From: an uncultured Prevotellaceae bacterium
GTDB taxonomy: Bacteria; Bacteroidota; Bacteroidia; Bacteroidales; Bacteroidaceae
Direction: 5' to 3'
NCBI GenBank assembly: GCA_900318795.1
Contig: ONLU01000017.1
Location: 411-45,441, forward strand
Length of the DNA stretch: 45,031 nt
Part shown: positions 15,488-22,657 of the stretch, piece by piece
Position numbering within the stretch: position 1 is the first letter of the stretch
Layout of the letters: every line of letters starts with the position of its first letter
Made by a program: the position numbers and the translations under genes
Notes under the pieces: generated by a model
The model's database searches: none
Told to the model about the DNA's origin: nothing
The model's input: only the letters and a program-made list of their open reading frames with translations

Positions 15488-17074
15488 ATGAATCAAGAAA
15501 TAGAACGTAGAAGAACCTTTGCGATTATCTCGCACCCGGATGCCGGTAAGACCACGCTGACCGAGAAGTTCCTGCTGTTTGGCGGACAGATTCAGGTGGC
15601 CGGTGCCGTCAAGAACAACAAGATTAAGAAAACCGCCACCAGCGACTGGATGGACATCGAGAAGCAGCGTGGCATCTCCGTCTCGACCTCGGTCATGGAG
15701 TTCGACTATACTCCTGAGGGCTCTGACGTGGAGTATAAGGTGAACATCCTCGACACCCCGGGTCACCAGGACTTTGCCGAGGACACCTACCGCACGCTGA
15801 CGGCTGTCGACTCGGCCATCATCGTGGTAGACGGTGCGAAGGGTGTGGAGACTCAGACCCGCAAGCTGATGTCGGTGTGCCGCATGAGGAATACGCCCGT
15901 CATCATCTTCATCAACAAGATGGACCGTGAGGGCCGCGACCCGTTCGACCTGCTGGACGAGCTGGAGAAGGAACTGGAAATCAAGGTCCGTCCGCTGTCG
16001 TGGCCCATCAACCAGGGTGCCAAGTTCAAGGGCGTCTATAATATCTACGAGCAGAAGCTCGACCTTTTTACCCCCGACAAGCAGCGCGTGACGGAGAAAG
16101 TGGAGGTGGACATTGACAGCGAGGAGCTGGACAAGAGAGTGGGCGAGCAGGATGCCGAGAAGCTGCGCGAGGACCTGGAGCTGGTCAGCGGCGTCTATCC
16201 CGACTTCGAGGTGGATACGTACCGCTCGGCCGAGGTGGCTCCCGTCTTCTTCGGTTCGGCACTCAACAACTTCGGTGTGCAGGAACTGCTGAACTGCTTT
16301 GTCGAGATAGCCCCGTCGCCGAAGCCCACCAAGGCCGAGGAGCGCATGGTGCAGCCCGACGAGCCCAAGTTCACGGGCTTCATCTTCAAGATTACCGCCA
16401 ACATCGACCCCAACCACCGCTCGTGCATAGCCTTCTGCAAGGTGTGCAGTGGCAAGTTCCAGCGCAACCAGCCCTATCTGCATGTGCGCCAGGGCAAGAC
16501 GCTGCGCTTCTCCTCGCCGACGCAGTTCATGGCGCAGCGCAAGTCGACCATCGACGAGGCCTGGCCGGGCGACATCGTGGGACTGCCCGACAACGGCATC
16601 TTCAAGATTGGCGACACGCTGACCGAGGGCGAGCAGCTGCACTTCCGCGGACTGCCGTCGTTCTCGCCGGAGCTGTTCAAGTATATCGAGAACGACGACC
16701 CGATGAAGTCGAAGCAGTTGCAGAAGGGCATCGACCAGCTGATGGACGAGGGTGTCGCCCAGCTGTTCGTCAACCAGTTCAACGGCCGCAAGATTATCGG
16801 CACCGTCGGTCAGCTGCAGTTCGAGGTCATCCAGTACCGTCTGGAGAACGAGTACAATGCCAAGTGCCGCTGGGAGCCTGTCCACCTGTATAAGGCGTGC
16901 TGGATAGAGAGCGACGACGAGAAGGAGCTGGAGAACTTCAAGAAGCGCAAGTATCAGTACATGGCCAAGGACAAGGAGGGCCGCGATGTTTTCCTGGCCG
17001 ACTCGGGCTACGTGCTGTCGATGGCGCAGCAAGACTTTGAGCGAATCAAATTTCACTTTACCAGTGAATTTTGA
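15488..17074 (+). CDS. prfC: Peptide chain release factor 3
   Basis: This 528-residue translational GTPase recycles RF1 and RF2 after termination. The P-loop is HPDAGKTTL, with an RF3-type switch ([11 protein letters not shown]), DTPGHQDF and [11 protein letters not shown]. The size and domain order match RF3, not EF-G. The gene is GC-rich and has a very long open antisense frame (14987-17056), which I treat as a composition artefact. Confidence 0.96.
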   Translation: MNQEIERRRTFAIISHPDAGKTTLTEKFLLFGGQIQVAGAVKNNKIKKTATSDWMDIEKQRGISVSTSVMEFDYTPEGSDVEYKVNILDTPGHQDFAEDTYRTLTAVDSAIIVVDGAKGVETQTRKLMSVCRMRNTPVIIFINKMDREGRDPFDLLDELEKELEIKVRPLSWPINQGAKFKGVYNIYEQKLDLFTPDKQRVTEKVEVDIDSEELDKRVGEQDAEKLREDLELVSGVYPDFEVDTYRSAEVAPVFFGSALNNFGVQELLNCFVEIAPSPKPTKAEERMVQPDEPKFTGFIFKITANIDPNHRSCIAFCKVCSGKFQRNQPYLHVRQGKTLRFSSPTQFMAQRKSTIDEAWPGDIVGLPDNGIFKIGDTLTEGEQLHFRGLPSFSPELFKYIENDDPMKSKQLQKGIDQLMDEGVAQLFVNQFNGRKIIGTVGQLQFEVIQYRLENEYNAKCRWEPVHLYKACWIESDDEKELENFKKRKYQYMAKDKEGRDVFLADSGYVLSMAQQDFERIKFHFTSEF

Positions 17075-17119
17075 TTCTAATGAAGAATTAATTATTAATT
17101 ATAAATTATAAATTAGCGA

Positions 17120-17701
17120 ATGCGTACAGAGGAAGATATAAAAAATGCCGTTGAGGTATTGCGGCGGGGTGGGGTGATACTCTATCCGACGGACACGGTG
17201 TGGGGCATTGGCTGCGACGCGACGAACGCCGAGGCCGTGCGCCGGGTGTATGACATCAAGCAGCGCGACGACTCGAAGGCGCTCATCTGCCTGGTGGACA
17301 GCGATGCCCGCCTGCAGCGCTATGTGCGCCAGGTGCCGGACGTGGCGTGGCAGTTGATAGACAGTCTGAAGGACAGTGGCGCCAAGCCGACGACCCTCAT
17401 TCTGGACGGTGCCGTCAACTTGGCTCCGAACCTGATAGCCGACGACGGTTCGATAGCCCTGCGCATCACCGCCGAGCCCTTCTCGCGCGAGTTGTGCTAC
17501 CGGTTCCAGCGGGCGCTGGTCTCCACGTCGGCGAACATCAGCGGCGAGCCTGCCGCCCAGAACTACTGCGACATCGACCCGCGCATCGTCGAGTCTGTCG
17601 ACTATGTCTGCTGGTCGCGTCGTCAGGAGCACAAGCCTCACACGCCCAGCAGCATCATCCGCCTGCGTCCGAACGGCGAGGTGACCATCATCCGCAAATA
17701 G
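17120..17701 (+). CDS. L-threonylcarbamoyladenylate synthase (Sua5/YciO/YrdC family)
   Basis: This 193-residue protein makes threonylcarbamoyl-AMP for the t6A base in tRNAs that read ANN codons. It shows LRRGGVILYPTDTVWGIGCDA at the start of the fold, IKQRDDSKALICLV with the conserved Lys, and SSANISGEPA-like sequence (TSANISGEPAA) for substrate binding. It lacks the Sua5 C-terminal domain, so it is TsaC-sized. It lies 45 nt after prfC across an AT-rich spacer with repeated ATTATAAATT. Confidence 0.92.
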   Translation: MRTEEDIKNAVEVLRRGGVILYPTDTVWGIGCDATNAEAVRRVYDIKQRDDSKALICLVDSDARLQRYVRQVPDVAWQLIDSLKDSGAKPTTLILDGAVNLAPNLIADDGSIALRITAEPFSRELCYRFQRALVSTSANISGEPAAQNYCDIDPRIVESVDYVCWSRRQEHKPHTPSSIIRLRPNGEVTIIRK

Positions 17702-17710
17702 TCTCACGGG

Positions 17711-17740
17711 GGGCAGGGCAGCGTTCCTGCCCTCCTTATA
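17711..17740 (+). terminator. Hairpin after the threonylcarbamoyl-AMP synthase gene
   Basis: GGGCAGG (17711-17717) pairs with CCTGCCC (17726-17732) 10 nt after the stop. The following T-tract is poor, so this may be a secondary terminator. Confidence 0.5.
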
Positions 17741-17761
17741 TATAATAAGGTGTAGAACTTT

Positions 17762-17815
17762 TCCGCCGGGATTCTCTCCGCTTCGAGCGAGAGAGAGTCC
17801 CTGCGGGATTTTTTT
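17762..17815 (+). terminator. Long imperfect hairpin with T-tract
   Basis: TCCGCCGGGATTCTCTC pairs with GAGAGAGTCCCTGCGGG with a few mismatches. The loop contains the mini-stem CGCT-TCG-AGCG, and ATTTTTTTG follows. This is the likely main terminator of the 13.4-17.7 kb gene run. Confidence 0.75.
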
Positions 17816-17941
17816 GCGGCAGCGGGGCGGGGGCACTTGGGCTGAATGGCGGGTTTTCTGCTAAATGTTAGGCTTTCTCATGCGTTTTAACGTTTTTTTT
17901 TTGACGCGCGTTTGCATTTTTTGTAGTAATTTTGAATATCC

Positions 17942-17973
17942 TTTGGTTTTTCGCTCGATTTGCACTAACTTTG
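17942..17973 (+). promoter_or_regulatory. Upstream copy of a duplicated 32-bp promoter
   Basis: TTTG, 20 nt, TAACTTTG is a full Bacteroidetes promoter. The whole 32 bp is repeated exactly at 18138-18169. Transcription from here would run through the palindromic repeats. Confidence 0.75.
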
Positions 17974-18137
17974 AGCTAAAGCTCGAAGTTTCTCTGACCT
18001 AAAGGTGCAGAGTGTGGCGTTGCAATCTCTCGTTCGACAAAACAAATAAAAACGAGTTTTATTTGGTTTTGTTCTCACTTATTCGTAACCTTGACCCTTG
18101 GTCAAGTTAGGCGGCATCTCGGAAAAACTCAAATAAA
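17974..18137. repeat. Intergenic stretch with several inverted repeats
   Basis: This non-coding stretch contains CTCTGACCTAAAGGTGCAGAG (17992-18012, the same element as at 286-375), CAAATAAAA/TTTTATTTG (18043-18051 and 18057-18065) and CTTGACC/GGTCAAG (18090-18096 and 18100-18106). It separates the two promoter copies. No gene is evident. Confidence 0.75.
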
Positions 18138-18169
18138 TTTGGTTTTTCGCTCGATTTGCACTAACTTTG
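18138..18169 (+). promoter_or_regulatory. Downstream copy of the duplicated promoter, in front of the ClC gene
   Basis: It is identical to 17942-17973. The TAACTTTG ends 8 nt before the ATG at 18178, leaving a 5' leader of only a few bases. Confidence 0.8.
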
Positions 18170-18177
18170 CAGGCATA

Positions 18178-19986
18178 ATGGAAAACAGACCTAACGAAAC
18201 TGCTTATCCCGCGTGGCTGGGGCGGCTGCACCAATGGCGCTCAGAGCATGTCAGCGACAAGATGTTCCTCCTGCTGCTGGCATTCATGGTGGGCGTGCTG
18301 GCAGCTGTGGCGGCAACGGTGCTGCACGGGCTGATCAACCAGATAGTGGCGCTGCTGACGGGACACTTCGCCGCCGACTCCTACAACTGGCTCTACCTGG
18401 TGTACCCCGTCATCGGCATCTACCTCACCTCGCTCTTCGTGCGCTACGTCGTCAAGGACAACATCTCGCACGGCATCACGCGCATACTCTACGCCATATC
18501 GTCCAACCGCTCGCGGCTGAAGGGCCACAACACGTGGTCAAGCGTCATCGCCTCAGCCATCACCATCGGCTTCGGAGGCTCGGTGGGAGCCGAGGCACCC
18601 ATCGTGCTCACCGGATCGGCCATAGGCTCCAACCTGGGACGGCTGTTCCGGATGGACAACAAGACGCTGATGACGCTCGTCGGCTGTGGTGCCGCGGGAG
18701 CCATCGCTGGCATCTTCAAGGCCCCCATCGCCGGACTGGTGTTCACGCTGGAGGTGCTGATGATTGACCTGACCATGGCGTCGCTGCTGCCCATCCTCGT
18801 GTCGTGCGTCACGGCGACGTGCTTCACCTACATCTTGCGCGGCGACGCGGCACTCTTCACCTTCCACCTCGACTCCGGGTGGACCGTCCAGCGCGTGCCG
18901 GCGTGCATACTGCTCGGCATCACCTGCGGACTGGTGTCGCTGTACTTCATCCGAACCATGAACGCCTGCGAGGACATGTTCGCCCGCTTCAAGGACAAGC
19001 CCTACGTGCGACTGCTCATAGGCGGCGCCATGCTCAGCCTGCTCATATTCCTCTTCCCGTCGCTCTACGGCGAGGGATACAACAGCATCAACCTGCTGCT
19101 GAACGGCAAGACCGTGGCCGACTGGGACGAAATCATGGACGGCTCGCTCTTCTACGGACACTCCGAATACCTTATTATATATATAGCACTGGTGCTGCTG
19201 ACCAAGGTCTTCGCCACCTCGGCCACCAACGGCGGTGGTGGATGCGGCGGAACGTTCGCACCCTCGCTGTTCATCGGGTGCTATACGGGATTCCTGTTCT
19301 CACGGCTCTGGAACATCAACCAGATAGGCATCTACGTGCCGGAGAAGAACTTCGCCCTGCTGGGCATGGCCGGCGTCATGTCGGGTGTCATGCATGCACC
19401 GCTGACGGGCATCTTCCTCATTGCCGAGATTACCAGCGGATACAACATGTTCATGCCGCTGATGATAGTCTCTGTCGCCAGCTACCTCACCATCATCATC
19501 TTCGAACCGCATAGCATCTACGGCATGCGACTGGCCAAGCAGGGACGACTGGTCACCCACCATACCGACCACGCCGTGCTGACGCTGATGAGCCTCGACT
19601 CCGTCATCGACCGCGACTACCAGGCCGTCGACCCCGACATGGAGCTGGGACGCATGGTGCACAAGATAAGCCGCTCGCACCATGCCGTGCTGCCCGTCAC
19701 CGACGCTGCCGGCACGCTGCTCGGCGAAATCAACATACAGAAGATACGCCACGTCGTCTTCCGCACCGAGCTATACCACCACTTCACAGCTTCGCAGCTG
19801 ATGGTACAGCCCGACGCCATCCTCTACGACAATACTCCCATGAACAAGGTGATGAAAACCTTCGAGCGCACCCAGGCTGACTGGCTGCCCGTGCTCGACG
19901 ACAACCAACATCTGAAGGGCTACATCTCGCGCAAGCGAATGTACGACATGTATCGCAAGATGGTGCACGACTTCAGCCAAGACTGA
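18178..19986 (+). CDS. ClC-family chloride channel/antiporter with two C-terminal CBS domains
   Basis: The start at 18178 is chosen because it follows the promoter; the frame is open to 18091, upstream of it. The 602-residue protein has about ten hydrophobic segments. ClC selectivity motifs are GSVGAEAPIV, with the gating Glu near residue 139, and GGGGCGGTFAPSLFIG. The stretch MAGVMSGVMHAPLTGIFLIAE follows. Residues ~470-600 form a CBS pair (SLDSVIDRDYQAV and later VMKTFERTQADWLPVLDDN), which commonly bind adenine nucleotides. Ion selectivity is not clear from sequence alone. The gene is GC-rich. Confidence 0.93.
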   Translation: MENRPNETAYPAWLGRLHQWRSEHVSDKMFLLLLAFMVGVLAAVAATVLHGLINQIVALLTGHFAADSYNWLYLVYPVIGIYLTSLFVRYVVKDNISHGITRILYAISSNRSRLKGHNTWSSVIASAITIGFGGSVGAEAPIVLTGSAIGSNLGRLFRMDNKTLMTLVGCGAAGAIAGIFKAPIAGLVFTLEVLMIDLTMASLLPILVSCVTATCFTYILRGDAALFTFHLDSGWTVQRVPACILLGITCGLVSLYFIRTMNACEDMFARFKDKPYVRLLIGGAMLSLLIFLFPSLYGEGYNSINLLLNGKTVADWDEIMDGSLFYGHSEYLIIYIALVLLTKVFATSATNGGGGCGGTFAPSLFIGCYTGFLFSRLWNINQIGIYVPEKNFALLGMAGVMSGVMHAPLTGIFLIAEITSGYNMFMPLMIVSVASYLTIIIFEPHSIYGMRLAKQGRLVTHHTDHAVLTLMSLDSVIDRDYQAVDPDMELGRMVHKISRSHHAVLPVTDAAGTLLGEINIQKIRHVVFRTELYHHFTASQLMVQPDAILYDNTPMNKVMKTFERTQADWLPVLDDNQHLKGYISRKRMYDMYRKMVHDFSQD

Positions 19987-19991
19987 TTCCC

Positions 19992-20060
19992 CGAAACGTC
20001 GAAGCATCGAAATATCGAAACGTCGAAATATCGAAAACAACGAAAAAAACATCGAAACAA
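19992..20060. repeat. Imperfect tandem repeats of TCGAAA type between clc and fmt
   Basis: Variants of CGAAACGTCGAA, ATCGAAATATCGAAACG and TCGAAAACAACGAAA fill nearly the whole spacer before fmt. Such simple repeats are prone to length change and sit where the fmt ribosome-binding region would be. Confidence 0.75.
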
Positions 20061-20064
20061 CACC

Positions 20065-21036
20065 ATGCAGAAAAAAGACCTTAGAATAGTATTCATGGGG
20101 ACGCCGGAGTTTGCGGTGGAGACGCTGCGGGCGCTGGTCGAGAACCAGTATGACGTCGTGGCTGTCGTGACACAGCCCGACAAACCTGTCGGCAGGCACG
20201 GAAGCGTGTTGCAGCCCTCAGCTGTCAAGCAGTACGCCCTGCAGCATGGTTTGCCCGTACTGCAGCCCGAGAAGATGAAGGACCCGGAGTTCGTCGGGCA
20301 GCTACGCTCCTTCCATGCCAACCTGCAAGTAGTGGTGGCCTTCCGCATGTTGCCCGAAGTCGTATGGGACATGCCCGAGTTCGGCACCTTCAACGTCCAT
20401 GCCGCACTGCTGCCACAGTATCGCGGCGCGGCACCCATCAACTGGGCCGTCATCAATGGCGAGACCGAGACGGGTGTCACCACCTTCTTCCTGGACCATG
20501 ACATCGATACCGGTCGTATCATCCGGAAGAAAACCTTCGCCATTCCTGACGATGCCGATGTCGAGTATGTCTACGACGGACTGATGCACCTCGGTGCTCA
20601 GTTGTGTCTGGAGACCCTCGATGCCATCATCGCTGCCGACGGCCATCCGGCATCTGTCGCTCAGAACTCAGTCCTTGATGGTTCCCCCATCAAGCCTGCC
20701 CCCAAGATATTCAAGGAAACCTGCGAGATTGACTGGACCAAGTCCGCCAAGCAGGTCTACGACTTCGTGCGTGGACTGTCGCCCGTGCCTGGCGCCTGGA
20801 CCACTCTGGTGACCCCCGACGGTAAGGAAACCGTGCTGAAGATTTACAAAGCCAGGAAGACTGGGGTGGGGAGCAGTGCTGTAGGGACGCTGAGCGTTGA
20901 GGGCAAGTCGCTGTACATCGCGGCACAGGACGAACTGCTCGAAATCGTTGAGTTGCAGCTGGCTGGTAAGAAACGCATGGCTGCCAGAGACTTCCTGAAC
21001 GGGATGAAGAATCCCGACCTGTGTCATGTAAAATAA
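20065..21036 (+). CDS. fmt: Methionyl-tRNA formyltransferase
   Basis: This 323-residue enzyme formylates initiator Met-tRNA using 10-formyl-tetrahydrofolate. It has RIVFMGTPEFAVETL at the N-terminus, VTQPDKPVGR, FNVHAALLPQYRGAAPINW with the catalytic Asn/His motif, and DIDTGRII. A C-terminal OB-type domain covers the last ~100 residues. The length matches the family. It is preceded by the TCGAAA repeat spacer and followed by an AT-rich gap with no terminator seen. Confidence 0.96.
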   Translation: MQKKDLRIVFMGTPEFAVETLRALVENQYDVVAVVTQPDKPVGRHGSVLQPSAVKQYALQHGLPVLQPEKMKDPEFVGQLRSFHANLQVVVAFRMLPEVVWDMPEFGTFNVHAALLPQYRGAAPINWAVINGETETGVTTFFLDHDIDTGRIIRKKTFAIPDDADVEYVYDGLMHLGAQLCLETLDAIIAADGHPASVAQNSVLDGSPIKPAPKIFKETCEIDWTKSAKQVYDFVRGLSPVPGAWTTLVTPDGKETVLKIYKARKTGVGSSAVGTLSVEGKSLYIAAQDELLEIVELQLAGKKRMAARDFLNGMKNPDLCHVK

Positions 21037-21101
21037 AAATAAAGGTTAAAGACATAATAAACATATTGGCTCTTCGTTATATAAGTAAATAATGCTAAAC
21101 A

Positions 21102-21109
21102 TATATTTG
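21102..21109 (+). promoter_or_regulatory. -7 element in front of the small ORF and rpe
   Basis: TATATTTG fits TAnnTTTG and lies 3 nt before the ATG at 21113. It leaves a 5' leader of about 100 nt for rpe. Confidence 0.5.
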
Positions 21110-21112
21110 CCT

Positions 21113-21250
21113 ATGCAACATTTTACTCAAGACGAATTGAAGCCAAAACCATCGACCATTCTGTTTATCAAACAGTTTGCCCGTATGTGTAATTCAAACA
21201 AGAAAGTAAATAATGGCTACAATAGTATCTCCGTCATTGCTTGCTGCTGA
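21113..21250 (+). CDS. Small 45-codon ORF overlapping the start of rpe
   Basis: The ORF starts MQHFTQDELKPKPSTILFIK, continues QFARMCNSNKKV and runs in another frame 38 nt into rpe. The KPS...ILFIKQFAR pattern resembles tiny uncharacterised Prevotella proteins I recall, but no named family is known to me. It lies directly behind a -7 box, so the message could be leaderless. It may be a real small protein or an upstream ORF that controls rpe translation. Confidence 0.4.
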   Translation: MQHFTQDELKPKPSTILFIKQFARMCNSNKKVNNGYNSISVIACC

Positions 21251-21863
21251 CTTCCTGCACCTGGACAGCGAGCTCGAAATGATTAACCGCAGCGAAGCAC
21301 AGTGGCTGCATCTGGACGTCATGGACGGCGTCTTCGTTCCCAACATCTCTTTTGGCTTCCCCGTGCTGGAAGCTGTGGCAAAGAAGTGTCAGAAAGCGCT
21401 TGATGTACACTACATGATTGTACATCCAGAGCAGTACATCAAACAGACTGCCAAGCTTGGTGCCATGATGATGAACGTCCATGTCGAGGCATGCACCCAT
21501 CTGCACCGTACCGTTCAGGAAATTCACAATGCCGGCATGAAGGCGGGCGTCACGCTGAATCCTGCATCACCGGTGTCGTTGCTCGAGGACATCATTGACG
21601 ATGTAGACATGGTGTTGCTGATGAGTGTCAATCCAGGTTTCGGTGGACAAAAGTTCATTGAGAACACGATTCAAAAGGTAAAGCGCCTGCGCAGGTTGAT
21701 TGACGAGCGAGGGGCAAACGTGCTCATTGAAGTTGACGGCGGGGTACAGGCAGAAACGGCTCCAAGGCTGGTACAGGCTGGAGTCGACGTGCTGGTCAGT
21801 GGCAGCTATGTGTTCAAGAGCCCAACTCCCGAACAGACCATTCATCAGCTCTGCGCGCTCTAA
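21213..21863 (+). CDS. rpe: Ribulose-phosphate 3-epimerase
   Basis: This 216-residue TIM-barrel enzyme interconverts ribulose 5-phosphate and xylulose 5-phosphate in the pentose phosphate pathway. It shows VSPSLLAADFLHL, LHLDVMDGVFVPNISFG, DVHYMIVHPE, MSVNPGFGGQKFI, EVDGGVQAETA and VSGSYVFKS, which are the metal and phosphate motifs in order. Its stop overlaps the convergent sigma factor gene by 4 bp. A small ORF overlaps its start. Confidence 0.97.
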   Translation: MATIVSPSLLAADFLHLDSELEMINRSEAQWLHLDVMDGVFVPNISFGFPVLEAVAKKCQKALDVHYMIVHPEQYIKQTAKLGAMMMNVHVEACTHLHRTVQEIHNAGMKAGVTLNPASPVSLLEDIIDDVDMVLLMSVNPGFGGQKFIENTIQKVKRLRRLIDERGANVLIEVDGGVQAETAPRLVQAGVDVLVSGSYVFKSPTPEQTIHQLCAL

Positions 21864-22459
21864 AGCTCCATGTTCAGCTGAATCTGGTTTTGCTTGGCTA
21901 TGCGGCGCATGTTGATGAGCGCATAGCGCATGCGGCCCAGTGACGTATTGATGCTGACACCGGTTATCTGCGCAATCTCCTTGAACGACAAATCCTGATA
22001 GAAACGCATGTAGACCACTTCGCGCTGGGCTGCGGGCAGGGCATTCATGATGTTGCGCACATCACTCATAATCTGCGTGTTGACAAACTCCGTCTCGCGG
22101 TTGCCATCCATCAAGTCTTCACTCTTCAGCTTGCTCAAGTCGTTATCTGCTCCTGTTTCCACCAGGTGCTCACTTCTCTGCTGGCGGTAGACATCCATGA
22201 TGATGTTGTGGGCAATACGTGTCAGCCAGAATGAGAACTTGCCGCAGTCTGTGTACTTGCCTTCCTGCAACTTCGTGATAACCTTGACAAAAGTGTCTTG
22301 GAACACATCGTTCGCCAGTTCGGGGTCGCGGACCACGAACAAAATGTAATTGTAGAGCTTCTGTTGGTTGCGAGCTAATAACTCATCAAACGCCTTATCG
22401 TCTCCTTCTACATAGCGCAAAGCCAACATTTCGTCGGTCAAGCTATTGTACTTCTTCAT
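21860..22459 (-). CDS. RNA polymerase sigma factor, ECF type
   Basis: This 199-residue sigma-70 family protein contains region 2 (NDVFQDTFVKVITKL, FSFWLTRIAHNIIMDVYRQQ) and region 4 (LPAAQREVVYMRFYQDLSFK, then EIAQITGVSINTSLGRMRYA). The start at 22459 (MKKYNSLTDEMLALRY) fits the family; the frame is open to 22639 through the promoter. No anti-sigma gene lies beside it. Its targets are unknown. It converges with rpe and diverges from the kinase/uridylyltransferase gene. Confidence 0.9.
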   Translation of the reverse strand: MKKYNSLTDEMLALRYVEGDDKAFDELLARNQQKLYNYILFVVRDPELANDVFQDTFVKVITKLQEGKYTDCGKFSFWLTRIAHNIIMDVYRQQRSEHLVETGADNDLSKLKSEDLMDGNRETEFVNTQIMSDVRNIMNALPAAQREVVYMRFYQDLSFKEIAQITGVSINTSLGRMRYALINMRRIAKQNQIQLNMEL

Positions 22460-22548
22460 ATGTTTTGTTTTTGTTATGAAGTAGAAGTTGCTTCGATAGG
22501 CAGTCTTTTTTAGATAATGGTTATTAACTTTTATTGTTATTTCGGCAG

Positions 22549-22580
22549 CAAAAGTATATAAAAATCTCAAAATAGCCAAA
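22549..22580 (-). promoter_or_regulatory. Promoter of the ECF sigma factor gene
   Basis: On the minus strand TTTG (22580-22577), 20 nt, TACTTTTG (22556-22549) matches the consensus and gives a leader of about 85 nt. Confidence 0.7.
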
Positions 22581-22619
22581 TAATTGGGGCAAAAAATGCT
22601 GCTTTTGTGGATTTTGTCG

Positions 22620-22627
22620 TATCTTTG
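22620..22627 (+). promoter_or_regulatory. -7 element of the kinase/uridylyltransferase gene
   Basis: TATCTTTG lies 30 nt before the ATG at 22658. The -33 box is not clear. Confidence 0.55.
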
Positions 22628-22657
22628 TGCTTGATTCACGACTTAATAAGTAACAAA

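Noticed and set aside
14987-17056. 689-codon minus-strand ORF opposite rfbD and prfC
   Set aside because: It lies entirely antisense to two clear conserved genes, has Leu/Val/His/Arg-rich low-complexity sequence with no domain, and arises from the GC-rich codon use of prfC.
17702-18177. Possible riboswitch (such as fluoride type) before the ClC gene
   Set aside because: The region is explained by duplicated promoters and simple inverted repeats; the second promoter leaves almost no leader, and I see no conserved aptamer core.
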